From contig QCCE01000007.1 of assembly GCA_003281385.1 (NCBI GenBank), forward strand, positions 1 to 64,000: 64,000 bases of DNA. The letters are read 5' to 3'. The position numbers were made by a program, and so were the translations under genes. A model generated the notes under the pieces. It worked only from the letters and a program-made list of their open reading frames with translations, did not search any database and was not told where the DNA came from. This stretch comes from Prochlorococcus sp. AG-347-K17 (GTDB taxonomy: Bacteria; Cyanobacteriota; Cyanobacteriia; PCC-6307; Cyanobiaceae). Positions 28,504-37,604 of this stretch are shown in pieces (within the stretch, counting starts at the first letter, position 1; each line of letters starts with the position of its first letter).

Positions 28504-29733
28504 ATGAATAAGTATCCAAGAAGCGCTTATGTACACATCCCTTTTTGCCATAGGAGGTGCTTTTATTGCGACTTTGCTGTTATTCCACTAGGAAACAAAG
28601 TTGAAACTTTACAAGGGTATGGAAGCAAAACTGTTAAGGAATATTTGTACTTTTTATACAAAGAAATATTGTCAATTAAGCACAAATCACCTCTTTCAAC
28701 AATTTATATAGGAGGTGGCACCCCATCAATTTTGGATCCTAAACAAATCAAAGAATTAATTGATATTTTTAGAGAAAATTATGGGATTGACTATGGTGCT
28801 GAAATCACTATGGAGGTTGATCCAGCTAGCTTTAATCAAGATGATCTTCATGGATTCATAGATGCTGGTATAAATAGATTCAGTCTTGGAGTACAAAGTT
28901 TTGATAATCAGATACTTGAAAAGTCGGGTAGGCGTCATTTGAAAGAAGATGCTGAAAAATCTTGTTCATGGTTGAAAAGAGAATATGATTCTGGGTTAAT
29001 AAAGAGCTGGAGCTTAGATTTAATTCAAAACTTACCACTTAGTGGATATAAAGAATGGCAGGATGACTTAAAAAAAGCCTTAACATTTTTACCACCACAT
29101 ATATCTATTTACGATTTAAATATTGAAAATGGCACTGTTTTTAAAAAATTAGTTGATTTAGGAAAATTAAAACTTCCAAATGATGAAGAGGCTTTTAGAA
29201 ATAGTGAATCAACTCATTTAATTTTAAAAAGCTCAGGGTACTCAAGATATGAAGTCTCAAACTATTGTCTACCGAGGCATCAATCGAGACATAACAGAGT
29301 TTATTGGAGTGGTTTAGGCTGGTGGAGTTTTGGTCAAGGTTCTACTAGTTCACCTTGGGGGAGTAAGTTAACTAGGCCAAGAGTTAGTAGAGATTATAGA
29401 GAATGGGTAATTAGACAATGCAAATTTAATTTAGATTCGTCTCTAACTAATAAGGATTTTGTCTATAAAGAGCTTGATGAGAAAATAATGTTGGGATTAA
29501 GACTGAAAGAGGGTATAGATATCAAAGAAATGTTTAAAGAACAAAATTGGGGAAACAAGAAATTTGAAAGTAACTTTATTAAATTGCTTAAAGAATGGGA
29601 TAGATTTCTTGAAAGTGGATTATTAGTAAGAAAGGGTAATAGATTCTTTTTAAGTCAGCCAAAAGGCATGGAACTTAGCAATCAAGTTCTTGTGTCTATG
29701 TTTAAGTGGTGGTATGAGATCAATAAAGACTAA
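28504..29733 (+). CDS. hemW: HemW-like radical SAM protein
   Basis: Radical SAM enzyme of the HemN/HemW family. The 4Fe-4S cluster motif is HIPFCHRRCFYC (C15, C19, C22), followed by IYIGGGTPSILDP, EVDPASF and RFSLGVQSFDNQIL. The C-terminal HemN domain is present. HemW proteins are now viewed as heme chaperones rather than true coproporphyrinogen oxidases, because they keep the CxxxCxxC but lack the extra residue of HemN; here the form CxxxCxxC without a fourth cysteine fits HemW. The ATG start is immediately upstream of the conserved N-terminus, and the gene is divergent from the PIN-TRAM gene. Confidence 0.92.
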   Translation: MNKYPRSAYVHIPFCHRRCFYCDFAVIPLGNKVETLQGYGSKTVKEYLYFLYKEILSIKHKSPLSTIYIGGGTPSILDPKQIKELIDIFRENYGIDYGAEITMEVDPASFNQDDLHGFIDAGINRFSLGVQSFDNQILEKSGRRHLKEDAEKSCSWLKREYDSGLIKSWSLDLIQNLPLSGYKEWQDDLKKALTFLPPHISIYDLNIENGTVFKKLVDLGKLKLPNDEEAFRNSESTHLILKSSGYSRYEVSNYCLPRHQSRHNRVYWSGLGWWSFGQGSTSSPWGSKLTRPRVSRDYREWVIRQCKFNLDSSLTNKDFVYKELDEKIMLGLRLKEGIDIKEMFKEQNWGNKKFESNFIKLLKEWDRFLESGLLVRKGNRFFLSQPKGMELSNQVLVSMFKWWYEINKD

Positions 29734-29758
29734 CAGTAACCTTTCGATAAGGTCCTTC

Positions 29759-29879
29759 TCAACCAAACTTATGGGCTTCTTTTTCTGCTCGTTCTCTAGT
29801 ATAAAATAAAAAGGATATTTTAATCTACTTTTTCTACTGGTTTAATAAGATTTATTTGTTTATCCCAATGGAAGAATTC
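29759..29879 (-). pseudogene. Possible remnant of a short conserved protein
   Basis: In the 476-base gap after hemW, one minus-strand frame reads EFFHWDKQINLIKPVEKVD to a TAA, and the next frame continues KYPFLFYTRERAEKEAHKFG to a TGA. Joined by one shift near 29822 they give a protein-like sequence, and the TREEAEKEA-KF pattern resembles short DUF3721-like picocyanobacterial proteins I remember, in which a cysteine follows the final residues. The in-frame TGA falls where that cysteine codon would be. There is no start codon in the correct frame. This looks like a decayed gene, but the pattern rests on memory. Confidence 0.3.
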
Positions 29880-30036
29880 TCATGTAAAGAAAAGTAATAA
29901 GAGAAATAAAGTTTTTAAAAACAATTTATTAATTAAATATATTATTAAATTCCTTTGAAATTTTCAAAATAAGTTCTGATACAAGCTACTAATTGACAGT
30001 TGATATAATTTTAAGATTGTAACAACCCCTTTTTTT

Positions 30037-30123
30037 ATGTCCATTAATACATTCCTTTTGCTGTTATTAGTTCTTGCAAACTACACAAACTTATTTTTAA
30101 ATATCAAAAATAGTAAAAGATGA
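30037..30123 (+). CDS. Possible 28-residue membrane peptide
   Basis: ATG 30037 opens MSINTFLLLLLVLANYTNLF and ends at TGA 30121 after 28 codons. It holds a single hydrophobic helix, the size of small photosystem subunits, but it matches none of the Psb, Psa or Pet peptides I know. A TATAAT lies at 30004-30009, which would start transcription about 20 bases before the ATG. No Shine-Dalgarno is visible. The length is short enough to arise by chance. Confidence 0.25.
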   Translation: MSINTFLLLLLVLANYTNLFLNIKNSKR

Positions 30124-30209
30124 AACGCTTATAAGATTCTTGATATCCAAATAAACTTAAGAAATTAAACGTTCTTTGTTAATTAGACTTTGTGTATAAA
30201 TGGTTTTGA

Positions 30210-30983
30210 TCAGTTAAGTCTTTCAGAGTCTACCCATTCTTTTAACTTATCCTTAAATAATTTCTTCCCTTGAATAATGGGTTGGCAAAATGGTGGTTGA
30301 TCATCATTGAGGCCTAACAAATCTGCAGTTACTCTTACTTGCCCATCGCAATAATTACCTGCACCGATACCTATTATGGGGATTGTTAAAGAATTTTGTA
30401 TTTCCTTCGCAAGCAATTCAGGAATATGTTCAAGAACTATTGAAAAACATCCTAAATTTTCAAGAATTGATGCCTCTTTCTTGATTCTTTCTTGGCTTTC
30501 TTCGTTTTCTCCTTGTTTCTTTAATCCAATATTTAGATAGCTTTGTGGTGTAAGACCTATATGACCCATAACAGGGATTCCCATTCTTATTAACCTAGAA
30601 ATGACTTTTTGTATTTCTGGTTCAGCTCCTTCTACCTTTACAGCTCTTGCATAAGTGTTCTGAATTATTTTCCCTGCATACTCAACAGCTTTATCCTCTC
30701 CACATTGGTAAGTCAAAAAGGGCATATCTGAAACGAGCAAAGGTTGTTCCTCAATTTTCTTCTTAAATCCTCTTGAAACAGCATTTGTATGATAAATTAT
30801 GTTTTCTAAAGTTAATGGCAATGTCGATTTATATCCTAAGCAGACCATTGCTAAGGAATCTCCTACAAGGACGAGATCAACATTGGCTTCTTCTGCAATA
30901 GATCCTGATATGGAGTCCCATGCAGTAAGCGCAATGATTTTTTGAGATTTTTTTTTATAATTAACTAGTTCTGAAGGTAACAT
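30210..30983 (-). CDS. panB: 3-methyl-2-oxobutanoate hydroxymethyltransferase
   Basis: First committed enzyme of pantothenate (coenzyme A precursor) synthesis. Family motifs are visible: IIALTAWDSISGSIAEEA near the N-terminus, VLVGDSLAMVCLGYKSTLPLT, VKVEGAEPEIQKVI, PVMGHIGLTPQSYLNIGL and IPIIGIGAGNYCDGQV. At 257 residues the length is normal. It is transcribed toward the gap at 29734-30209 and away from the SRP RNA gene; the start lies about 45 bases from the RNA's 5' end. Confidence 0.96.
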   Translation of the reverse strand: MLPSELVNYKKKSQKIIALTAWDSISGSIAEEANVDLVLVGDSLAMVCLGYKSTLPLTLENIIYHTNAVSRGFKKKIEEQPLLVSDMPFLTYQCGEDKAVEYAGKIIQNTYARAVKVEGAEPEIQKVISRLIRMGIPVMGHIGLTPQSYLNIGLKKQGENEESQERIKKEASILENLGCFSIVLEHIPELLAKEIQNSLTIPIIGIGAGNYCDGQVRVTADLLGLNDDQPPFCQPIIQGKKLFKDKLKEWVDSERLN

Positions 30984-31027
30984 AATAAATTTATGTATCT
31001 TTTTTAATCAAGAATTGCTAATATGTT

Positions 31028-31126
31028 CCTGACTCGGCCTTTCGCGGTTTTAACGCCTAAACCTGGTCAGGACCGGAAGGTAGCAGCCACAAGGGATGCT
31101 TGAGGCAGGCGAGATAACCGAGTCAC
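31028..31126 (+). ncRNA. ffs: Signal recognition particle RNA (4.5S type)
   Basis: About 97 bases. The outer stem is TGACTCGG (31030-31037) with CCGAGTCA (31118-31125). The conserved SRP tip reads GTCAGGACCGGAAGGTAGCA on the plus strand, the Ffh-binding symmetric and asymmetric loops of helix 8, and the partner strand contains the matching CACAAGGGATGCTTGAGGCAGG. This is the small bacterial 4.5S form. Its protein partner, ffh, lies about 26.6 kb to the right in the same window. Exact ends are uncertain by a few bases. The downstream run of T is weak, so processing or the stem itself may end the transcript. Confidence 0.93.
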
Positions 31127-31144
31127 TTTATTTTACCTTTTAAT

Positions 31145-32260
31145 TTAACCTAAATCTTTTTTGTTTTGCCTTAATCTCAAGAACTCCGGTATATTAGCCC
31201 CAGATTCTTTATTATCCGAAAAATTATATAAAGGTTGATTTGATAATCTATTTTTTATTCTTCGTTGGTTTAATGGTTGATTTGTCTCAAAACCTGTGGC
31301 AATTACAGTAACTTGTATCTCCCCTTCCATTGCTTCGTCGACCACTGCACCAACAATAATATTTGCTTCTTGATCAACGACATCATAGATAATTTCAGAT
31401 GCGGAGGTCATATCTTCTAAGGTCATGTCTTTCCCACCTGTAATATTGATAACACAACCTTTAGCTCCATCAATTCTAGCTGCTTCTAATAGAGGGCTAT
31501 TCATCGCTGCCTGCGCTGCCTCTAAGGCTCTTGATCTTCCTGAACCAATACCTATTCCAAGAAGAGCAGTGCCCGCTTCCGTCATAACTGATCTCACATC
31601 TGCGAAATCAACATTAACTAATCCTGGGCAAGTAATTATGTCACTGATACCCTTTACGCCCATCCTTAAAACATCATCAGCATTCCTAAATGCTTCTTGA
31701 AGGGGAGCTCCTGCTATAACGTCTTTTAATCGATCATTAGGAATAACTATAAGAGTATCAACATTTTCAGCTAGTCTTGCAATTCCCTCTTCTGCTTGAC
31801 GCATTCTTCTTTTCCCTTCAAAAGAAAATGGTTTCGTTACTATACCTACTGTTAGAGCACCACTTTGTTTAGCTACTTCTGCAACAACCGGAGCTGCTCC
31901 TGTACCCGTTCCTCCACCCATTCCTGCTGCTATAAAAACAAGATCAGATCCATCTAAAGCTTGTTGAAGCTCTTCTTTAGATTCTTCAGCAGCTTTTTGC
32001 CCAATACTTGGATTCCCGCCGGCACCTAAACCTCTAGTAAGGTTTTGACCAAGTTGAACTCTACGGTCTGCAGAGGACTGTAGTAGGGCTTGCGCATCGG
32101 TATTGAGGACTCTAAATGAGACACCTTCGAGATCACTATTTATCATTCTATTGACCGCATTACTGCCACCACCCCCTACACCAATAACTTCTATTTTGGC
32201 GTTTTGGCTTGGAAGGATTTCTCTCGATTGATCAAAATTTGGATTGTTACCGAAGCTCAT
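31145..32260 (-). CDS. ftsZ: Cell division GTPase FtsZ
   Basis: Tubulin-like GTPase that forms the division ring. Visible are [13 protein letters not shown], the tubulin signature [18 protein letters not shown], and the C-terminal conserved peptide [12 protein letters not shown] that binds partners such as ZipN and FtsA-type proteins. At 371 residues the linker is short. The start ATG is followed directly by the normal N-terminus. A 180-base gap with an A+T-only hairpin separates it from ftsQ, so ftsZ likely has its own promoter. It converges with the SRP RNA gene. Confidence 0.97.
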   Translation of the reverse strand: MSFGNNPNFDQSREILPSQNAKIEVIGVGGGGSNAVNRMINSDLEGVSFRVLNTDAQALLQSSADRRVQLGQNLTRGLGAGGNPSIGQKAAEESKEELQQALDGSDLVFIAAGMGGGTGTGAAPVVAEVAKQSGALTVGIVTKPFSFEGKRRMRQAEEGIARLAENVDTLIVIPNDRLKDVIAGAPLQEAFRNADDVLRMGVKGISDIITCPGLVNVDFADVRSVMTEAGTALLGIGIGSGRSRALEAAQAAMNSPLLEAARIDGAKGCVINITGGKDMTLEDMTSASEIIYDVVDQEANIIVGAVVDEAMEGEIQVTVIATGFETNQPLNQRRIKNRLSNQPLYNFSDNKESGANIPEFLRLRQNKKDLG

Positions 32261-32346
32261 CTCTTAATTAGGAATCTAAAAATGGTGTTGGGTGCATTAT
32301 GAACTTACTAAGCTCATATGTAGGAGTTTGTTGAGGAAAATCCTAA

Positions 32347-32369
32347 AAATATTTATTTATTAAATATTT
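32347..32369. repeat. A+T-only perfect inverted repeat upstream of ftsZ
   Basis: AAATATTTA and TAAATATTT form a nine-base perfect inverted repeat around TTTAT, in the 180-base gap between ftsQ and ftsZ on the minus strand. It has no G-C pair and so is a poor terminator; it could be a protein site or simple A+T bias. Confidence 0.4.
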
Positions 32370-32440
32370 TGTTTTGAATGCAAAACCCTTATCAACACTA
32401 CAGTAATTAAAAAAAATTATTCATATTCCTTTTTCAAATA

Positions 32441-33166
32441 TTAGGGTTTGAACACTTTTATTTTTGGTTTGTTTGGATTAGTAAGATCAATATTATCTAT
32501 TTTTATTGAAAAGCTATTTTTTTTAAATTCTTTTTTTATGTTATTTATTATTTGTAATTGATAGTTGATTAAATCAGGTTTAAATCCTAAGAATATTGTT
32601 TTTAAATCTTTTTCCTCAACAGTTAGAAAACCATCGGGAGAGAAAATAATTTTAACTATCTCAAGTTCATAATTATCTAGAGTAATAAAAATTTCAGATA
32701 ATACTTTTTTAAATTTTTCATCCCAACCATAGACTTGTATGGTTAATTTGTTCAAATTTTTTTCGTCCGTATTATCTTTACTGATAAAAATTCCATTTTT
32801 ATCAATAAAGCCTAATACTCTTTCTTCATTTATTATCTTCTCACCGTAAGCTATTGGAATTCTTTTTTTAATATAAACTTTCAAACCAAAAGGAAATAAT
32901 TGTCTGTTTACAGATACATTCTCGAGGGATAAATTTTGTTTTAACTCTTTTTCCAACAAATTGGTTTTAATAAAAATTAACCGGATCGGGAATTTTAAAG
33001 ATGAATGATTTACTACATCACTCTGCGAAATTAATTCACTGCCAGTAATCCTAATGTCCTGAAGATAAACTTTTTTGAAAATTTTTATGCTTAATAGGCT
33101 TGTTAAAAATAAAAATGAAATTAGAAAAGAAAAGGTTCTATTTTTGATTTTTTTTTGATTTTTCAC
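32441..33166 (-). CDS. ftsQ: Cell division protein FtsQ (POTRA domain)
   Basis: A 241-residue single-pass membrane protein: a lysine-rich cytoplasmic start, one transmembrane helix (about residues 11-29), then a POTRA-like domain (DIRITGSELISQSDVV) and a beta-rich FtsQ domain (SVNRQLFPFGLKVYIKKRIPIAYGE). The order ddl - small protein - ftsQ - ftsZ matches the division cluster of many bacteria and supports the assignment, since primary sequence is poorly conserved. The start overlaps the end of the upstream gene by four bases. Confidence 0.88.
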   Translation of the reverse strand: MKNQKKIKNRTFSFLISFLFLTSLLSIKIFKKVYLQDIRITGSELISQSDVVNHSSLKFPIRLIFIKTNLLEKELKQNLSLENVSVNRQLFPFGLKVYIKKRIPIAYGEKIINEERVLGFIDKNGIFISKDNTDEKNLNKLTIQVYGWDEKFKKVLSEIFITLDNYELEIVKIIFSPDGFLTVEEKDLKTIFLGFKPDLINYQLQIINNIKKEFKKNSFSIKIDNIDLTNPNKPKIKVFKP

Positions 33167-33573
33167 AAATCACATCGCGCTTTTTCCATTAATTGGTCCA
33201 TCCATTCTCTAGCTTGCTCTGCATCTGAAAATGGGACATCCATCTCTTTCCCATCACCTACTAATCTCAACCTACACTTGCCTTGAGATTCACTTGTTAG
33301 AGGAGCTTCTCCTGAAGTTAGTGCCATTAATTCAACTAATTCTAGTTTTTTAATTGTAAAACTATCTTTTTCTTCAAATTTACCAGCTTCAAATGCGCTC
33401 CACTTTAGCTCACCATCTTTTAAGGACGCTGCACATGAACTATCTAACTTGCACAGTTCAGAATCACTCGCCCAACTTCTAAAAAGATTTTGCCTTCTTC
33501 TTTCTAACCATCCAAGTGCAGTTAATAAAATGAAGATTAAAAGTAATGGTAACCAAAGAAGTCCATGCAACAT
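33163..33573 (-). CDS. Hypothetical membrane-anchored protein in the division cluster
   Basis: A 136-residue protein with one N-terminal transmembrane helix (LLWLPLLLIFILLTALGWL) followed by a soluble domain of mixed charge with four cysteines (two in CKLDSSC). No recognised domain. It is wedged between ddl (10-base gap) and ftsQ (four-base ATGA overlap), so it is translated with ftsQ and probably acts in division or peptidoglycan synthesis, but I know of no assigned function. The sequence is conserved-looking rather than random: aromatic and acidic residues are regularly placed. Confidence 0.75.
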   Translation of the reverse strand: MLHGLLWLPLLLIFILLTALGWLERRRQNLFRSWASDSELCKLDSSCAASLKDGELKWSAFEAGKFEEKDSFTIKKLELVELMALTSGEAPLTSESQGKCRLRLVGDGKEMDVPFSDAEQAREWMDQLMEKARCDL

Positions 33574-33583
33574 TTGATGTTAA

Positions 33584-34651
33584 TTACAAATCTAGAGATA
33601 TATCTACCAGTTTAGCCACAAGTTGTTCAATTTTTAAACCTGAAGCCTCCCAGAGCATTGGAAACATACTATTTTTTGTAAAACCAGGAATTGTATTTAT
33701 TTCATTTAAAAAAATTTTACTTGAAGATTTTTCTAAAAAGAAATCTACTCTTGCAAAACCGAAAATATTTAGTGCTCTACAACTCTTAATAGCAATTTCT
33801 TTGATTTCTTTTGTGGTTTTAGGATCTATTTCGGCTGGGATCTTTATTTTATTGTTTGAGTAATATTTTGAATCGTAATCATACCAATCACTTTCGTACT
33901 TTACTTCCCCTATCTCAGAGGTTAAGAGTTTTGACTTTCCAATTATGCCGCATTCAATCTCCCTTACATCTAAACCTTCCTCTACCAAGATTCTTGGATC
34001 TATTCCCTTAGCCTTTTCTAATGCTGGTAGAAGTTCTGATTCATTTACGACTTTGGAGATGCCAAGAGATGATCCAGAGTTCGACGGTTTAACAAAAACA
34101 GGAAAATTTAATTTTTTTAATATTTCATTAGTTAACTTATTTTGTACTTCCTTATCTTTAAGATTTTCATTTTGAAAAACTAAATAATTTACTTGTGGGA
34201 GTTTAAGATTTGAAAAAATTGTTTTCATCAAAATTTTATCCATTCCAAGCGCAGAGCCTATAATTCCACATCCAACTAAAGGTTTTTTTGTAAATTGCAG
34301 AAAGCCATGAATTGACCCGTCTTCTCCATTAAATCCATGTAATAAAGGAAACCAAACATCAACATTTTGAAATTCAATACCTTCTAAAAAGTTAAATTTT
34401 TCTTGATTAAAAATTCCTTGTTTTTTTATTGAATTAATTTCAATTTCATCAAATAGAATTTGTTCTGATAAGCCACTCTCCAGCCAATCTCCAAATTTAC
34501 TAATGTAAAAGGGTTTAACAGTGAAGCGTTGTTTGTTTATTTCTGAATTAAAGGCTTTAAAAACTGTTTTTGCAGAGGATATTGATACTTCATGTTCATT
34601 GGATTCTCCACCAAAAATTAACCCAATACATTTTTTCTTTCCCCCAATCAT
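33584..34651 (-). CDS. ddl: D-alanine--D-alanine ligase
   Basis: ATP-grasp enzyme making D-Ala-D-Ala for peptidoglycan. It shows GLIFGGESNEHEVSISSA, the HGFNGEDGSIHGFLQF motif, VGCGIIGSALGMDKILMK, FPVFVKPSNSGSSLGISK and the metal-binding FARVDFFLE and LNEINTIPGFTKNSMFPMLWEASG. At 355 residues it is in the range of the DdlA form. It lies 12 bases downstream of miaB and 10 bases upstream of the anchored protein, all on the minus strand. Confidence 0.96.
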   Translation of the reverse strand: MIGGKKKCIGLIFGGESNEHEVSISSAKTVFKAFNSEINKQRFTVKPFYISKFGDWLESGLSEQILFDEIEINSIKKQGIFNQEKFNFLEGIEFQNVDVWFPLLHGFNGEDGSIHGFLQFTKKPLVGCGIIGSALGMDKILMKTIFSNLKLPQVNYLVFQNENLKDKEVQNKLTNEILKKLNFPVFVKPSNSGSSLGISKVVNESELLPALEKAKGIDPRILVEEGLDVREIECGIIGKSKLLTSEIGEVKYESDWYDYDSKYYSNNKIKIPAEIDPKTTKEIKEIAIKSCRALNIFGFARVDFFLEKSSSKIFLNEINTIPGFTKNSMFPMLWEASGLKIEQLVAKLVDISLDL

Positions 34652-34663
34652 TTAAAAAAAAAA

Positions 34664-36058
34664 TTATAAATAAAGTTCTCCTGTTAGAGAAAAAGGTCTT
34701 GCTTCAATAATTCTGACATTAATCTCATCTCCTAATGAAAAATTAAAGTTAATATTATTGGGAATTTCTACGAAAGTTAATCTATTTGTTCTCGTTCTAC
34801 CCATAATTTGCGAGGCATTTTTTGGATTAAAACCCTCAATTAAAACGCTTTCGATATTATTGATATATCTTTGATTTCTACTCCTAGCAGTTTTCTCGAC
34901 TAAATCATTAATTTCCTGCAATCTAGCTTTTTTCACCTCTTCCGAAAGTTGATTTGCCCATACTGCTGCAGGCGTGTTTGGTCTTGGAGAGTATGCTGCT
35001 GTATTCACCTGATCAAAACCAATATCTGATATTAGCTTTAATGTATCTTGATATTGTTTTTGAGTTTCTCCAGGGAAAGCAACTATTGCGTCAGCTGTGA
35101 TTGATGCATCTGGCATTAATGATCTAATATTCTCGATAATATTTTTATACTTTTTGATAGTGTATCCTCTGGACATTTGCTTTAAAATTTCATCATTTCC
35201 ACTTTGGAAGGGAATATGGAAATGTTCACAGACTTTATCAAGTTCATAACAAGCTTTTATCAACCTTTTTGAAAAATATCTTGGATGACTAGTAGCAAAT
35301 CTTATTCTTCGAATTCCTTTAACATCATGAATGTAATATAGAAGATCAGTTAGAGTATTTTCTTTTCTCCCTTCTTTTGTGGTTCCAGGAAGGTCTCTAC
35401 CATAGGCATCAATGTTCTGACCCAAAAGAGTAATTTCTTTAAAATTATCATCAGCCAATTTTTGGATCTCACTTTTTATTGCATTTGGATATCTTGATTG
35501 CTCTTTCCCTCTGACAGAGGGGACTACACAATATGAACATCTTTCATTACATCCATAAATAATATTAACCCAGCCACAAATAGGGCTTTCTCTTCTAGCA
35601 CTTGTTATGTCTTCAGAGATGAAAATTTCTTCTGTGGCAGCAACTTGATTTCCTAAATCAACTTTCCCCAGAAGATTCTCAAGATTATTTACGTGTTGAG
35701 GTCCCATGACCAGATCAAGTTCTGGGACCCTTCTTAGTAAGGACTCTCCCTCTTGCTGAGCAAGGCAACCTGCAACAACAAGTTTTAAGCTAGGTGTCTT
35801 GTGCTTTCTTTTCGCTTGTCTTCCTAGAAAGCTATAAACTTTTTGCTCTGCATTATCTCTAATAGTGCATGTATTGTACAAGACCAAATCGGCATTGAAT
35901 TCATTATCTGCTCTGATGTATCCCATTTTCTCTAGTGTCCCAGCCATTCTCTCAGAATCAGCCTTGTTCATTTGGCATCCAAATGTGGTTATCCAATAAC
36001 TGTTAGTAGTTGAATTTTTTTGAGATTTTATTTCGTCTGGTTTTGTTTTTGTTAGCAC
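34664..36058 (-). CDS. miaB: tRNA-2-methylthio-N6-dimethylallyladenosine synthase
   Basis: Radical SAM methylthiotransferase that modifies A37 of tRNAs. The N-terminal UPF0004 domain has C28 in [14 protein letters not shown] and two more cysteines (NTCTIRD and AGCLAQQEG) for the second cluster, the radical SAM motif is CNERCSYC, and the C-terminal TRAM domain includes [16 protein letters not shown]. At 464 residues it is of normal length. It starts about 70 bases from tRNA-His on the same strand. Confidence 0.96.
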   Translation of the reverse strand: MLTKTKPDEIKSQKNSTTNSYWITTFGCQMNKADSERMAGTLEKMGYIRADNEFNADLVLYNTCTIRDNAEQKVYSFLGRQAKRKHKTPSLKLVVAGCLAQQEGESLLRRVPELDLVMGPQHVNNLENLLGKVDLGNQVAATEEIFISEDITSARRESPICGWVNIIYGCNERCSYCVVPSVRGKEQSRYPNAIKSEIQKLADDNFKEITLLGQNIDAYGRDLPGTTKEGRKENTLTDLLYYIHDVKGIRRIRFATSHPRYFSKRLIKACYELDKVCEHFHIPFQSGNDEILKQMSRGYTIKKYKNIIENIRSLMPDASITADAIVAFPGETQKQYQDTLKLISDIGFDQVNTAAYSPRPNTPAAVWANQLSEEVKKARLQEINDLVEKTARSRNQRYINNIESVLIEGFNPKNASQIMGRTRTNRLTFVEIPNNINFNFSLGDEINVRIIEARPFSLTGELYL

Positions 36059-36130
36059 TTTGCTAGGAATTTTTTATGATTATTTAATTCAAAATTACAA
36101 GTTAAATAATTTTGCTGCAATTTTTTTGAG

Positions 36131-36204
36131 GGCGAGCGAGGGGATTCGAACCCCCGAATAGCGGCGCCACAAGCCGCTGCCTTAACCACTTGGCGACGCC
36201 CGCC
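36131..36204 (-). tRNA. tRNA-His (anticodon GTG)
   Basis: On the minus strand the acceptor GCGGGCG (5' end at 36203) pairs with CGCTCGC (one G-T wobble), the D stem is GCC/GGC, the anticodon stem GCGGC/GCCGC holds the loop TTGTGGC with anticodon GTG, and the T arm contains GGTTCGAATCC. The extra G at position -1 (36204) facing a discriminator C (36131) is the identity hallmark of tRNA-His. No CCA is encoded. Confidence 0.97.
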
Positions 36205-36332
36205 TCACACTTATAAATTTAACAACTCAAGGGTAATTTTTCATAGTTATTTTTATCTTTTAGCGAAATTTGAATTATTTTCTAATTTAGTAATGTTTTC
36301 TTATGATTTAAAATAAAATAAAATTAAAAAAT

Positions 36333-37568
36333 TTGATTAATTCCGGCACAGCTGAGGTTCTTATTCCCAGAAGCCTTTGTTTAATAGAAGATATTGATAA
36401 CCTCATTATAAATGAAGAGGATTTATGCTCACTTTCCATTTGTTGGGAGGATGGATTTGTCTCTGAGTTAAAACCTTCAGAAAATAAAGTTACAAAACCA
36501 AAAAATATTTTATTCCCAAGATTTGTTGAAACGCATTCGCATTTTGATAAATCATTTACATGGTCAGACTTTCCTAATCTGGAATCAAACTATGGAGGAG
36601 CATTATCAGTAAATCTTGAAGAACATAAAACTAGAACTACAGATAAGGTTCTGGAAAGAGTTGAGAAATCATTAAAACTTGCCATACAAAATGGATACCG
36701 AGCTATTAGAAGTCATATTGATACGTACAAAAGTCAATCTATTGATATTTGGATTGAACTTTTTAAATTACAAAAAAAATTTTCATCTGAGTTGACTTTA
36801 CAATTCGTTGCTCTAGCTCCATTGGAATTTTGGGATACTTCTAATGGAGAAGAGTTGGCAAAAATATTTTCATCTAATGGAGGTATTTTAGGAAGCGTTA
36901 TAGTACCCCCTTTCAACAAAAAAAATACAAGAAAATTTCTCGCAAAGATGCTTCTTCTTGCGAGTAAATATAAATTAGAAATTGATTTGCATATAGATGA
37001 GTCAATTATTGAGCCTGGAGCAGGAATAAAAGTTTTATTAGAAACAATCGAAATTTTAAAAATCAATAGTATTCCGATCACTTGCAGTCATTTGAGTAGT
37101 CTTATTTCTCTAAGTCATAGAGAGATTTTAAATTTAGGAGAAAAAATGGCTGAGAAAAATATTAAGGTTATTGCTTTACCCCTAACAAATTTTTGGCTGC
37201 TCAATCGAAGTAGTCAAACTACATCTTTAAAAAGACCAGTTGCGCCATTAAAACAATTGCAAAAATCACATGTGGATGTATCTCTGGGTAGTGATAATGT
37301 TCAAGACCCTTGGTACCCATTTGGTAATTTTGATCCCTTTTATATGCTGTCTTGCTCGATACCTATGCTACAACTAAATCCCTGGGAGAGAATGACTTTA
37401 TCTTCTATTTTTTTAGCTCCAAGTAGATTATTAAATTTAAAATGGGATGGTTTAATTAAAAAGGGCTGCCCTGCTGACTTTGTAATTTTAGATGCACAAA
37501 GATGGGCAGATGTTTTTTCGACTACTTTAAAGAGAAAAGTATATATAAAAGGCGATTTATATTGCTAA
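36333..37568 (+). CDS. Cytosine deaminase-like amidohydrolase (CodA family)
   Basis: A 411-residue metal-dependent amidohydrolase. The metal ligands are in place: H68 and H70 (ETHSHFDKSF), H220 (IDLHIDES), H253 (CSHLSSL) and D321 (GSDNVQDPWYPFG). The last motif resembles the DDVFDPWYPLG of E. coli CodA. GYRAIRSHID is also CodA-like. Substrate is not certain: cytosine, creatinine, isocytosine or another cyclic amide are all possible within the family. It starts at TTG 36333, as no ATG precedes EVLIPRSLC. It is followed after 36 bases by an FAD oxidase, a plausible two-gene operon. Confidence 0.87.
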   Translation: MINSGTAEVLIPRSLCLIEDIDNLIINEEDLCSLSICWEDGFVSELKPSENKVTKPKNILFPRFVETHSHFDKSFTWSDFPNLESNYGGALSVNLEEHKTRTTDKVLERVEKSLKLAIQNGYRAIRSHIDTYKSQSIDIWIELFKLQKKFSSELTLQFVALAPLEFWDTSNGEELAKIFSSNGGILGSVIVPPFNKKNTRKFLAKMLLLASKYKLEIDLHIDESIIEPGAGIKVLLETIEILKINSIPITCSHLSSLISLSHREILNLGEKMAEKNIKVIALPLTNFWLLNRSSQTTSLKRPVAPLKQLQKSHVDVSLGSDNVQDPWYPFGNFDPFYMLSCSIPMLQLNPWERMTLSSIFLAPSRLLNLKWDGLIKKGCPADFVILDAQRWADVFSTTLKRKVYIKGDLYC

Positions 37569-37604
37569 TCGACTAATTTATATAAAACACAAGAAATTTT
37601 ATTA

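Noticed and set aside
29993..30009. TTGACA followed by TATAAT in the gap after hemW
   Set aside because: The boxes are only five bases apart, too close for a sigma-70 promoter; the TATAAT alone may still act as a -10.
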